This document shows, piece after piece, positions 55,874 through 64,000 of a DNA stretch of 64,000 nucleotides. The stretch comes from a marine bacterium B5-7 (GTDB lineage Bacteria > Pseudomonadota > Gammaproteobacteria > Arenicellales > CAJQKF01). The position numbers were made by a program, and so were the translations under genes. Under the pieces are notes generated by a model that was given only the letters and a program-made list of their open reading frames with translations, was not told the origin of the DNA and did not search any database. The stretch lies in the NCBI GenBank assembly GCA_021604525.1, contig BQJD01000006.1, positions 86,532 through 150,531 on the forward strand, written 5' to 3'. Each line of letters begins with the position of its first letter. Position 1 is the first letter of the stretch.

Positions 55874-57691
55874 TCACTTTTTCATCAACTCTGGCACCAC
55901 ACGACATATCCGACTTTTTGTTTTCAGATTAAAACGACAGCGAATACCGGAATCTCCGCGCACTACCATGCATATCGGTACGCCATCGACTTCCACCCGA
56001 TGAACCGGATTATCCAGGTTGGCGAGAAGCCGAATATCCTTCGGCACGATGTGTTTGAATCCGATGATTGAATAGTCAATTGGCGGGTCGTTATTCTTGC
56101 GCGATCTAACGATTTCGATGTTACCCAGATTCTTGGCATAGTCCTCCACCATCTTGTAGCCGCCGGCTACGCGAAGCGTTTCACCTTCATCTGCCAAATT
56201 CGATATCACCTGCATGGCTTCCCGCGAGCAGTTCTCCCAGTAGTCGAGTTCGTAGTTTCCAAGTGCGTTTTGCATGCCGCCGAAAAGCGGATTGAAGTAA
56301 ACTGATTGGTGGGGATGATTGGCGACAGTGAAACGAACCGAATCCGATAAGACTACCAATAATGAAATAGCCAGGAAGATCATTCGGCCATGACGAAACT
56401 TGCCGAGTCGTTTCAATAACCCGGTCCAACCGATGGTGGCGAGAACGACGATCGGTGGATACACAAAGAAGAAATGACGCCAGCCATCGTAGTAGTTGGC
56501 GTGACTGATGAACCCGTACAACCAGGGGGCGATAATCACGAACAGCAACAGGCCGATGGCTATCAGTGTATTTCGATTAAGCCGGCAAGCAAACAGTGAA
56601 AATAATCCGCCGATAACAATGAGGGGAATCGTTCTGGCAATCCAGTTGGGAATATAGTGCCAATTTTCACAACAGACAGTATTCGACAGGATGAGCGAGC
56701 CGTTGTACAACTCAAAGGAGTGATGTGGATAACTTGAAAAGGTTGTAATTGCCTGTGGAATACGCGTCAGCGGATCCATCATCGCCCACGGCCAGAACAG
56801 CAGGACAATCGCAAATACAGCGAACGGCAATACCAGCAGCTTGACGATGAAGCCCGTCTCGGCGAGAGCGGGATTCTCCGGCTCACTCATGTTTGTGCCA
56901 GCAAATGAGTTGCGTAAACATCGAACACGTTCGATGAGTATCGGACTGCGGATAAGGGCGTATGCGAATCTTGATGCCAGATAACCACAAAGCGTGACGA
57001 TGACAGCAAGGCTGGCCGGGACGAGTGTGGCCGCACCGGCGATCATTCCGCCGATGAGTGTAAAGACTCCCGCACCGAGTACTAGCCGCCTCCACACATC
57101 ACGTTCGGGTATGCGGTTGGCAAGAAACAGGGTGCCCAGATATGTTATTGAATAGCACAACAGGACAACGCCGCCGACCCGAACGCTGATTGCCAGTGCG
57201 ATCGCAAGTATCAACATCGCGAAGTATGGCAGGCGGATGATCGGCCACGATAGAGTTGCCAGGCTCAGGTAATACAGTGCCATGACATGCATGCTGGCAA
57301 ACGGTATGTCCTTCGGATTATTCATCATGTGACCCAGATATCTCGGCGACAGGATGAGAAGAGCGACAGCAACGAAAGCGGCGGTATTACCCGCAATGCG
57401 GCGAGCCAGAAGACCCGTATAAAGAACCCCGATCCAGCCGAACAGCGCATTGACGATATGGCGGGTATCGAATATCTCAAACGGCAGGATTTTCTGTGCG
57501 CTCACCGCAACCAGATCGAAAAATCCACTGTAAAAGCGGCCTTTATCCTCATCAACTGTCAGCGTAGTAAATCCGGAGCGGAAGAACTCAAAGATGTATT
57601 CGCCGTTACGCTGGCGGGAATATTCATCAACAGTTATGCCGTAATCGAACGACATTACAATGAGCAAGATCAGGAGGCCGGCCATCGTCAC
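55874..57691 (-). CDS. GT39-type GT-C glycosyltransferase
   Basis: The protein has 605 residues from ATG 57691 with more than ten membrane segments and a loop acidic motif early on (FDYGITVDEYSRQRNG). This is the pattern of polyprenyl-phosphate-sugar-using GT-C enzymes (ArnT/PMT-like). The frame stays open about 37 codons upstream and still looks coding (NDSLIPWRITTLIQAPRFST) but has no ATG there. The true start could be a rare codon further upstream. Confidence 0.8.
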   Translation of the reverse strand: MTMAGLLILLIVMSFDYGITVDEYSRQRNGEYIFEFFRSGFTTLTVDEDKGRFYSGFFDLVAVSAQKILPFEIFDTRHIVNALFGWIGVLYTGLLARRIAGNTAAFVAVALLILSPRYLGHMMNNPKDIPFASMHVMALYYLSLATLSWPIIRLPYFAMLILAIALAISVRVGGVVLLCYSITYLGTLFLANRIPERDVWRRLVLGAGVFTLIGGMIAGAATLVPASLAVIVTLCGYLASRFAYALIRSPILIERVRCLRNSFAGTNMSEPENPALAETGFIVKLLVLPFAVFAIVLLFWPWAMMDPLTRIPQAITTFSSYPHHSFELYNGSLILSNTVCCENWHYIPNWIARTIPLIVIGGLFSLFACRLNRNTLIAIGLLLFVIIAPWLYGFISHANYYDGWRHFFFVYPPIVVLATIGWTGLLKRLGKFRHGRMIFLAISLLVVLSDSVRFTVANHPHQSVYFNPLFGGMQNALGNYELDYWENCSREAMQVISNLADEGETLRVAGGYKMVEDYAKNLGNIEIVRSRKNNDPPIDYSIIGFKHIVPKDIRLLANLDNPVHRVEVDGVPICMVVRGDSGIRCRFNLKTKSRICRVVPELMKK

Positions 57692-58033
57692 GATAAATGC
57701 CGTTGAAAAGCGTGGTGCCTGAATCAGTGTGGTGATCCTCCAGGGTATAAGCGAATCATTTATTGTTGCCAGTCCATGAGTCGACAGAATGTATTCACAA
57801 TCACTACTTACGTAATGTTATCGGTTAATCACTCTGTCGAGAGTATACGGATTCTATCCGAGCGGTCTAAACTTGACTTGACATGTATATTATCCCGCCA
57901 GGTAAGAGAGCCGCAGTTCAACCGCGAATCCAGGTGGCTGCTAATGTATAACACGTTGCAGATTTCCATAACTATAATCACCGGGTGATTTCAATTCCCC
58001 GGCTATTTAAAACATAAACGGAAGAAACAGTGA
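57692..58033. other. divergent intergenic region of about 340 bp
   Basis: Part of it (57692-57800) may belong to the 5' end of the GT39-type gene. A 15-bp inverted repeat lies at 57976-57990. No other gene was recognised. Confidence 0.4.
57976..57990. repeat. inverted repeat AATCACC/GGTGATT
   Basis: AATCACC and GGTGATT are separated by one base, 43 nt before the GT87-type gene. The same inverted heptamers with a two-base centre occur at 24316-24331. Confidence 0.45.
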
Positions 58034-59254
58034 ATGATACGCTCTGAGCGAATGACGGTTGCCGGCCAACAGGGTTATCTGGAAAGCTATCGGGTAAGTG
58101 AGATTGGTCTGCTGCTGGTTGGTGTGCTGGCGCTCGTCTACTGGATAGCCGTTGTCTGGCCCATGCTCGACCCGGCCAACCGGGACTTCCATGATTTTCG
58201 ACTGTACTACCTCGCTGCCAAAGCCTATTGGAATGGCGGCGACCCTTATGAGGTGGCACTGCGCGTTGGAAACTTCCGTATTTACTATATCTACCCGGCG
58301 ATCACCTTGTGGGTGTTTCTGCCCTTTACCTGGTTTTCATATCCTGTTGCATGCGTGGTGTACCTGCTGCTGAAATGTCTTGCGGGTGTTGGACTGGTGT
58401 TTTTGTGGTCGCGTGTTTTTCTTGGTCGGCCGGGACCCTGGTTCCTGTTGTTCTGCCTGTTCGCGTTTAATAGCGCCTGGTACATCGATCTTGAAACAGG
58501 CAATGTCGAGTTGTTCCTGCAACTTGCACTGTGGTCTGGATTAGCCTGTTTTATCTCGGGTCGTTATCACGCATTTACTGCATTGGTCTGCCTGGCCGCG
58601 CTTTTCAAGATCACCCCAATACTTTTTATAGCACTGCTGTTTCTCTCGCCTGGTCCCAAACGCGCCATACGGATTATCCTGCCGTTTATCGGCGGGCTTG
58701 CGATATTGTTTCTGATCTCGTTAATAATCGATCCCGATTGGCTGCCCCATATGCTGCAAGAATCGGGGCGCAACACCAAGCTGGTCGCACCACTGAATCA
58801 GTCGGTTTTGAACTTGTTAAATGATGTATCCAGAAATTATTTTTCCGCCGGAAAATTCTGGCCGCTGGTATTTTTCGCTGTATTTGTCATCGTCGTTATC
58901 GAAGTTTCGGTGCGTGCCTTTCGGCGGACGTTTGGTCCCGATGATGATCGTAATCTGATGGAGCGAAGGAAACTCGGTGCGTTATTCGCCGCACTCCTTT
59001 ATATATTGATACTCCCGCGTCTTCAGGACTATCAGTTCCTCTTTGCAATTGTGCCGTGTTTTTTCCTTATACAACGCAATACCCTGGCAGCCGTGCCATT
59101 GTTGTTTGTTTTGTTTGTTATTCCCGCAACCAGGCCGCGACTCCCTGGCCTCACAGATGTGTATCAGATGTTATTTCACTACAAGGAATGGGTTATCGTC
59201 ATGCTGACATGGATATGGTTTGCACGAAATATGGCTGTCAGGAACCGGACATGA
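58034..59254 (+). CDS. GT87 (DUF2029) family membrane glycosyltransferase
   Basis: The 406-residue polytopic protein has the DUF2029/GT87 pattern: an early RDFHDFRLYYLAAKAYWNGGDPY loop with acidic residues after the first membrane helix. YIYPAITLWVFLPF and FKITPILFIALLFL follow. GT87 includes alpha-mannosyltransferases using polyprenyl-phosphate mannose. Starts at 58034 or 58052 are possible. It fits with the DPM1-type enzyme at 51.5 kb as sugar-lipid supplier. Confidence 0.82.
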   Translation: MIRSERMTVAGQQGYLESYRVSEIGLLLVGVLALVYWIAVVWPMLDPANRDFHDFRLYYLAAKAYWNGGDPYEVALRVGNFRIYYIYPAITLWVFLPFTWFSYPVACVVYLLLKCLAGVGLVFLWSRVFLGRPGPWFLLFCLFAFNSAWYIDLETGNVELFLQLALWSGLACFISGRYHAFTALVCLAALFKITPILFIALLFLSPGPKRAIRIILPFIGGLAILFLISLIIDPDWLPHMLQESGRNTKLVAPLNQSVLNLLNDVSRNYFSAGKFWPLVFFAVFVIVVIEVSVRAFRRTFGPDDDRNLMERRKLGALFAALLYILILPRLQDYQFLFAIVPCFFLIQRNTLAAVPLLFVLFVIPATRPRLPGLTDVYQMLFHYKEWVIVMLTWIWFARNMAVRNRT

Positions 59255-59341
59255 TGGCTGGATATCGATCCTTTTAATATCCTGAAAGTTATGTTCTGAA
59301 AATTTAGAGGTTTCAACCCATCATATCGGGAACGTTACTCC

Positions 59342-60826
59342 TTACCTCGCCTCGATGAGGTTGTCCAGTTCGTGAATTAATCGCCTGATCACATCAGACC
59401 ACTCGCCGTGGGAATATTGTCTGAATAGTCGTGCGCTCGGGTACCACTCGGTTCGCTCGCCGTCGGCGTGCCAACGCCAGTCAGGTTCTTTCTTGAGCAT
59501 CACCCACACCGGCTTGCCCATGGCGCCGGCCATGTGGGCGACGCTGGTATCGCAGGTGATAACCAGGTCCAGGTCCTCGATGGCACGGGCGGTGTGATCG
59601 AATGAGCGGAGCTTCGGTGCGAGATCGATTAATTGTGCAGCGTGGTTGCCGATAGCGAGATCCTTGCGATCCGATCCGACCTGTAGCGAAAACCACTTTA
59701 CCGCCTTGTTGTGAAGCAGGGGATCAATCGTGACCAACGGCACTTTTTTGTGACGGTGGTCGAAACCACTGTCGCTTGCGCCCCATACCAGGCCGACGTT
59801 AAGTCGCGATGGATCACGTTCAATCGGCGATTCAATATCATCCGGCGCGGACAGATAAGGTGAAAAGCCTTTCAGTAATTTGAAATGGGGATCGAAATGC
59901 AACGGCACGCTGAGCAAGGGTAGCTGCAGATCAAACGCTGGCAGCTTGTTGATATTCTCGGAAAACTCATCAATGTCCAGGCAGCGGGAAAACAAACGCC
60001 CAAGACCCGGACGACAATACATTACCAGTCGTTTGACCTTTGGCCGGATAAGAGAAACAAAACGGGCAAACTGCAGGTTGTCGCCGAAACCCTGTTCGGT
60101 GTGCAGCAGCAGGGTTTTATCGGTGAGGTCCTGACCCGTATAAACAGGGCGATCGAAAATTGCCGCAAGATCATGCAGGTGTTTGCGCATGTCCTTCATC
60201 TTGAAGCGCCATTCGTATTCACGCAGGCCCTCGGCGACATTGCCGAGATGAAATTCGGTCATCGCCATGCTGAAATGCAGATCTACATCGTCCGGGGCAT
60301 CGATCAGCGCCTTGGCAAGAAGGTCCCTGGCGCGATGGTAACGCCCGCAGTGACGATAAGCGCGAGACAGGGCTCGGCTGGTATCGACGCTTGGGCGAAG
60401 CTTCAAAGCAGTTCTATAGCACCACACTGCCATTTCATACTCGTCCAGGTCCCCCCATGCCTTGCCCATGTTGCGGTATGCATCGACGAGTTTCAGATCC
60501 ATCGACAGTGCCTTTTCATAGCATTCGATAGCGAGGCGATTACGCTTGCGTTCATTGTGGCAGGCGCCGAGGTTGGTCAGCGCTCTCGGATAGGCAGGCC
60601 GCAGCGATATGGCCCTCTCGAAGCACTGGATTGCCAACTCGAATTTGTCCTGCTTGAAGTACAGGGTCCCCAATTGATTATGTGCTTCGGCGTCGTCGTT
60701 ATGGGTTGAAACAATTTGTTCACACAGTTCAACCGCGGTTTTCAGGTCACCGCTTTGCTCTGCTTTAATGACTGGATCAAGATTCAACTTGACGGCAGCA
60801 TGACCGGAAATAAGGCCTTTCGGCAT
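59342..60826 (-). CDS. TPR protein with GT9-like C-terminal domain
   Basis: The 494-residue protein begins with five to six TPR units (residues 20-215; for example AEAHNQLGTLYFKQDKFELAIQCFERAI). The C-terminal domain has LLLHTEQGFGDNLQFARFV, NVGLVWGASDSG and ITCDTSVAHMAGAMGKPVWVML, the heptosyltransferase-like (GT9) nucleotide-sugar site. TPR-glycosyltransferase fusions of this type often accompany protein glycosylation. It is divergent from the HMW1C-like gene; the 228-nt gap probably holds both promoters. Confidence 0.83.
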   Translation of the reverse strand: MPKGLISGHAAVKLNLDPVIKAEQSGDLKTAVELCEQIVSTHNDDAEAHNQLGTLYFKQDKFELAIQCFERAISLRPAYPRALTNLGACHNERKRNRLAIECYEKALSMDLKLVDAYRNMGKAWGDLDEYEMAVWCYRTALKLRPSVDTSRALSRAYRHCGRYHRARDLLAKALIDAPDDVDLHFSMAMTEFHLGNVAEGLREYEWRFKMKDMRKHLHDLAAIFDRPVYTGQDLTDKTLLLHTEQGFGDNLQFARFVSLIRPKVKRLVMYCRPGLGRLFSRCLDIDEFSENINKLPAFDLQLPLLSVPLHFDPHFKLLKGFSPYLSAPDDIESPIERDPSRLNVGLVWGASDSGFDHRHKKVPLVTIDPLLHNKAVKWFSLQVGSDRKDLAIGNHAAQLIDLAPKLRSFDHTARAIEDLDLVITCDTSVAHMAGAMGKPVWVMLKKEPDWRWHADGERTEWYPSARLFRQYSHGEWSDVIRRLIHELDNLIEAR

Positions 60827-61054
60827 AAGGGTGTCTCGGGTGATCGGGATAGGGCGGAGCCGTCACAACGACTGATCCAAAGTTGTGATCATAAGTTTAT
60901 TGGATCGATCGTGCCAGCCTCGCGATCCGGACTCATTCGGGTTGAAAAGTCGAATGCTGTCTTTGCCATACTGCCGTTATACTGACGCCCGTCTTCCTGA
61001 TCATCGGTCTGCCGAATACGGAACCGATACCATCCATAACATCAGTAATGTCTC

Positions 61055-62911
61055 ATGACCGAACGTGAAAAGTTGAATGAACTACTGGAGCGTATCGACG
61101 GAGCGCTCGATGCAAAACGCTACCGTGATGCCGTTTCGGCTATCGTGCAAGTGCTGGAGCGAATCGAGTTTTCCGCGTTGAACCTCGGGGGTAACGCACG
61201 GGCATACGACAGGAATGCCCTGGACGATGCCAATCGGTTGGCGAATGCCATAACCCGCCTGATGATCGATGTGGATTATCAGATTACCGAAGGCGACCTG
61301 GTACGTCTGGCAGTTTTCAAGCGAACCACTGCCCAGGTTTTCGAGATCAGTAATTACCAGGGGTCACGTCACTTTCTCAGACAATTGGCTGTTCCCAAAC
61401 AGGACGGTACCTTGTCGTTGTCTGCCCAGGCGACAGCCAAGTTGTTGTTGGTCACAAACATCAATGACCTGAATCTTGAGTTGCTGGAGCTTCTGAAAAA
61501 GCAGGATGCGCGCATTGGCGTGGCGTTGCTGGTCGGGTTTTTATCGGAACAGGTCACCTGGTCTGCCAATGCAAAGGCGGTGCGATGCGAATTGCTAAAA
61601 CTCACCGACCACTGGCAGGTTGACAACATTCATACGCTGACTGTTGGCGCATTGGTGCCGGCTTACATGGGCTGCAGCTATGACGAATCCCCGCATAAGC
61701 ACGACATCAAGCGTTTCATGAACCGCCTTATCAGATCTCACGCCGAACGCGCCGGCTGTGTGGAACTTGAGGTATCAAAGCCATCCATGCCACGTGCCCG
61801 GCCTGTTGTGGTGGTGATTGCAGAGTTGTATGCGGCCGATCATGCCGTGCACCGGGTATTTGGTGCGGACATTGAATCCCTGATGTCCAAGTTCGATACG
61901 GTACTGATGTCAACTGGCCAGCGCATCGATCCACGGCTTGAGCCTTATTTTACAAGTATCGATCCGGTGGTTTTCGATTCAAAAAATCCAAAGGCATATT
62001 GCAGCGAGGTATTGAAACACCAGCCCGATATCATCTATTACCCCAGTATCGGCATGCGTCCCATCAGTCTGCTGTTATCCAATCTGCGGCTGGCGCCGAT
62101 CCAGATCATGACGTATGGACATACCGCCACCACCTGTTCCGAACAGATTGATTACGGGATTATTCCAGAGGCCGTCATGGTCGGTCCGGAGACTGTCACG
62201 GAAACAATCTTGTTGCGTCCAAACGATTTGCGGTTTCTGGACCACCCCGATGCACCTGACATAAAAGCAGAGGTTCGTGAGAATCCGGATACCGTTAACA
62301 TTGCCGTACCCGCATGGATTCGTAAAGTGTCCCCCGGCTTTGTGGATGCCTGTCAACGCATCGCGCGGGAGTCGCAAAGACCGATACATTTCGTATTTTT
62401 CCCCAACTGCGTGGGTTCGGCTTACCAGGCATTCCGGCGCCGCATCGAATCGCTGTTACCCGCTACCGCACTGCCAACCGACAATTACTCCAGGTATATC
62501 GATCGTCTGAATCAATGCGATATCTTCCTGTCGAGCTTTCCCTTCGGAGCGACTAACGGCATTATCGACGCTGCCGGACTCGGATTGCCGGTGGTGAATC
62601 TCAAGGGCAAAGAGATGCATTCCATCACCGATTCGAAAATGTGCGAGTTGCTGGGATTGCCGTCGTGGCTCAGTACCGAAACAGTGGATGAGTATGTGGC
62701 CACGGTGCTGAAACTGATCCACGACGATCAACTGCGGGTTTCCATCAGTCGGGATTTTATGCAAAGTGACGTGGGATCCGTATTTCTGCATGACCGGGAA
62801 GTGCCGTCTTTCGCCGATATATTTCATGCCGTGTATAGACGCCACGATGAGATGCGATCCCAGGGCAAACACGTATGGCGCTATGAAGAACTGCTTGAAT
62901 TAAATACTTGA
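61055..62911 (+). CDS. HMW1C-like (GT41) cytoplasmic N-glycosyltransferase
   Basis: The 618-residue protein matches Actinobacillus ApNGT/HMW1C in length and key blocks. An N-terminal all-helical domain ends in YMGCSYDESPHKHDIKR, and the GT-B domain begins VVVVIAELYAADHAVHR (H263, equivalent to H277). IIYYPSIGM, APIQIMTYGHTATT (355-360), K424 (equivalent to K441) and SFPFGATNGIIDAAGLGLPV follow. These enzymes attach glucose from UDP-glucose to asparagine in NxS/T sites of surface adhesins in the cytoplasm. The segment around residue 450 (FFPNCVGS) differs from ApNGT's FALGQSNG, so donor use may differ. No adhesin gene is adjacent in the window. Confidence 0.82.
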   Translation: MTEREKLNELLERIDGALDAKRYRDAVSAIVQVLERIEFSALNLGGNARAYDRNALDDANRLANAITRLMIDVDYQITEGDLVRLAVFKRTTAQVFEISNYQGSRHFLRQLAVPKQDGTLSLSAQATAKLLLVTNINDLNLELLELLKKQDARIGVALLVGFLSEQVTWSANAKAVRCELLKLTDHWQVDNIHTLTVGALVPAYMGCSYDESPHKHDIKRFMNRLIRSHAERAGCVELEVSKPSMPRARPVVVVIAELYAADHAVHRVFGADIESLMSKFDTVLMSTGQRIDPRLEPYFTSIDPVVFDSKNPKAYCSEVLKHQPDIIYYPSIGMRPISLLLSNLRLAPIQIMTYGHTATTCSEQIDYGIIPEAVMVGPETVTETILLRPNDLRFLDHPDAPDIKAEVRENPDTVNIAVPAWIRKVSPGFVDACQRIARESQRPIHFVFFPNCVGSAYQAFRRRIESLLPATALPTDNYSRYIDRLNQCDIFLSSFPFGATNGIIDAAGLGLPVVNLKGKEMHSITDSKMCELLGLPSWLSTETVDEYVATVLKLIHDDQLRVSISRDFMQSDVGSVFLHDREVPSFADIFHAVYRRHDEMRSQGKHVWRYEELLELNT

Positions 62912-63002
62912 ATCACGGCCCGATCAAATTGAGTCACAGAATTTCTTCATCAGGCCGGGAGTAGAATTACAAAATACTGAAAAAACACAGGATGCTGACG
63001 CA

Positions 63003-64000
63003 ATGGCAGAGACGACGATGATTGAACGCGGTGACAACGACACGCTAATCGACAGCAACGGCGCTCGTTACCTCGATCTCTTTGCAGGTACCGGCTCCGT
63101 TGTACTGGGTCATGCCAATGCCAGGATCAATGCGGCCATAAGTACGCAACTGGATAGGCTGTCTGCAACCAGTCAATTGCACACCACCATCCAGGACGAC
63201 GCCCGCACCCTTGTCGAATCCTTTTTCCCCGAATCCCTCGGTTTGTATCATCTGTTTTCCACCGGCATGGAAGCGTCTGAAACGGCACTGCGACTGGTAC
63301 GCCGCATCAGTCGGCGCAAGGGTGTCATCGGCTTTTCAAAAAGCATGCATGGTAAATCCCTGGCGACTGCCGCGCTCTCCTGGGAAAATCCTGAAGATCC
63401 TGCAATCGGCGACTATCACCGGCTGCCCTTCATTCAGGACCATAATGAATCCGACATCATTGAGCGCGTTACCGCGTTACTGGGCACCCGTGAAATTGGT
63501 GCGGTGTTCGTGGAGCCGGTGCAGGGTGTGGGGGGCGGCTATCGCGCCAGCGATCATTTCTACAAGTCAGTGTTCAAGGCGTGTCGCGACAGCGATACGT
63601 TGCTGGTGTTCGATGAAATACTCAGCGGTTTTTATCGAACCGGCACGCCATTTTACTTTTCAAGGCTCGGCTTTGTGCCTGACATAGTCCTTATCGGCAA
63701 GGCCATGGGTAACGGTTTCCCGGTATCGGGCATCATGGTCGATCGAAAATTCCTTCCCATCGATATCCGCTTCGGGCTCACCAGTACGTATTCCCATAAT
63801 CCGCTGGCATGCGCGGCGGTGGTGGGTACGCTGACAGAGATGCGCAGGCTCGACGTCGAGAGTCAGGTGATGGCGATTGAGGAGATTCTGGCCCGCGAAC
63901 TGGCAGATTTATCCGGCGTGAAGGTACGACTCACGGGGGCTTTGTGTGTTATCGAGATGAAAGATGCCGTGGCCGCACAACAAATAAAATCTCGGGCATT
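63003..64000 (+). CDS. class III aminotransferase, cut by the window edge
   Basis: The open frame from ATG 63003 has no stop before the right edge, giving about 332 residues of a PLP class III aminotransferase. The signatures are YLDLFAGTGSVVLGHANARI, FSTGMEASETALRLVRR, VFVEPVQGVGGGYRAS, LLVFDEILSGFYRTG and the PLP-lysine motif LIGKAMGNGFPVSG. The substrate is unknown. It follows the HMW1C-like gene by 91 nt and could supply an amino-sugar or amino-acid precursor; that is inference only. Confidence 0.85.
   Translation, partial: MAETTMIERGDNDTLIDSNGARYLDLFAGTGSVVLGHANARINAAISTQLDRLSATSQLHTTIQDDARTLVESFFPESLGLYHLFSTGMEASETALRLVRRISRRKGVIGFSKSMHGKSLATAALSWENPEDPAIGDYHRLPFIQDHNESDIIERVTALLGTREIGAVFVEPVQGVGGGYRASDHFYKSVFKACRDSDTLLVFDEILSGFYRTGTPFYFSRLGFVPDIVLIGKAMGNGFPVSGIMVDRKFLPIDIRFGLTSTYSHNPLACAAVVGTLTEMRRLDVESQVMAIEEILARELADLSGVKVRLTGALCVIEMKDAVAAQQIKSRA

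Noticed and set aside
1..64000. CRISPR arrays, tRNA or rRNA genes, prophage, complete insertion sequences
   Set aside because: None was seen on reading the window; no regular repeat-spacer pattern, cloverleaf T-arm or transposase-like protein was found.

Overview
The window reads as a continuous piece of a gammaproteobacterial chromosome of moderate G+C. Supporting genes are glnE, rmuC, uvrD, a large MscK-type channel, the glutathione-dependent formaldehyde pathway (frmA/fghA), overlapping thyA-folA, an LpxA-type acyltransferase, pepN, and ahcY preceded by an SAH riboswitch. No rRNA, tRNA, CRISPR array or intact mobile element was seen. I cannot name the genus; a free-living, probably marine or sediment lineage is an inference only.

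Layout. 0-2.4 kb: a WaaP-like/toluene-tolerance kinase-fold protein, a SAM methyltransferase and an ornithine-cyclodeaminase-family enzyme, all plus strand. 2.5-6.1 kb: a DMT permease, then a divergent AmmeMemoRadiSam pair (radical SAM AmrS against a Memo-AMMECR1 fusion), a widespread system whose function is poorly understood. 6.2-15.3 kb: glnE, metY, moaC-moeA, a thioredoxin-fold protein, a CPA2 antiporter and a GcvA-like LysR regulator. 15.3-22.0 kb: a decayed accessory region with a frameshifted, truncated ABC exporter, a stand-alone LpxA-type gene, a glycine-rich small protein, a DUF4124-glutaredoxin gene and its fragmentary second copy, an MDR dehydrogenase, a VOC gene stopped by one TGA, a frameshifted DUF3303-like gene, diverged short repeats and a nested inverted repeat. 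22.0-24.0 kb: fghA and frmA.

24.4-32.5 kb: a secreted protein with a CxxCH haem motif, rmuC and two adjacent mechanosensitive channels sharing a stop/start. 32.5-43.8 kb, minus strand: uvrD, thyA-folA, an AsmA-like protein, a penicillin-binding transpeptidase, and a tight run of a small membrane protein, a class I glutamine amidotransferase, pepN, a VWA protein and a membrane DnaJ protein. 43.9-51.4 kb: a YbaK-type deacylase, a YdcH-type small protein, then sulfur and one-carbon metabolism: SAH riboswitch-ahcY, metK, a DsrE-like secreted protein, cystathionine beta-synthase and a cystathionine gamma-synthase/lyase. Together with metY these cover sulfhydrylation, the SAM cycle and transsulfuration.

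51.4-64.0 kb is a glycosylation region: two GT2 enzymes, a UPF0104 membrane protein, a DUF354 protein, GT-C enzymes of the GT39 and GT87 types, a TPR protein with a GT9-like C-terminus, a GT41 enzyme closely resembling the HMW1C/ApNGT cytoplasmic N-glycosyltransferases, and a class III aminotransferase cut by the right edge. The most interesting items are the HMW1C-like enzyme and its setting, the Memo-AMMECR1 fusion divergon, and the decayed island with its attC-like inverted repeat.
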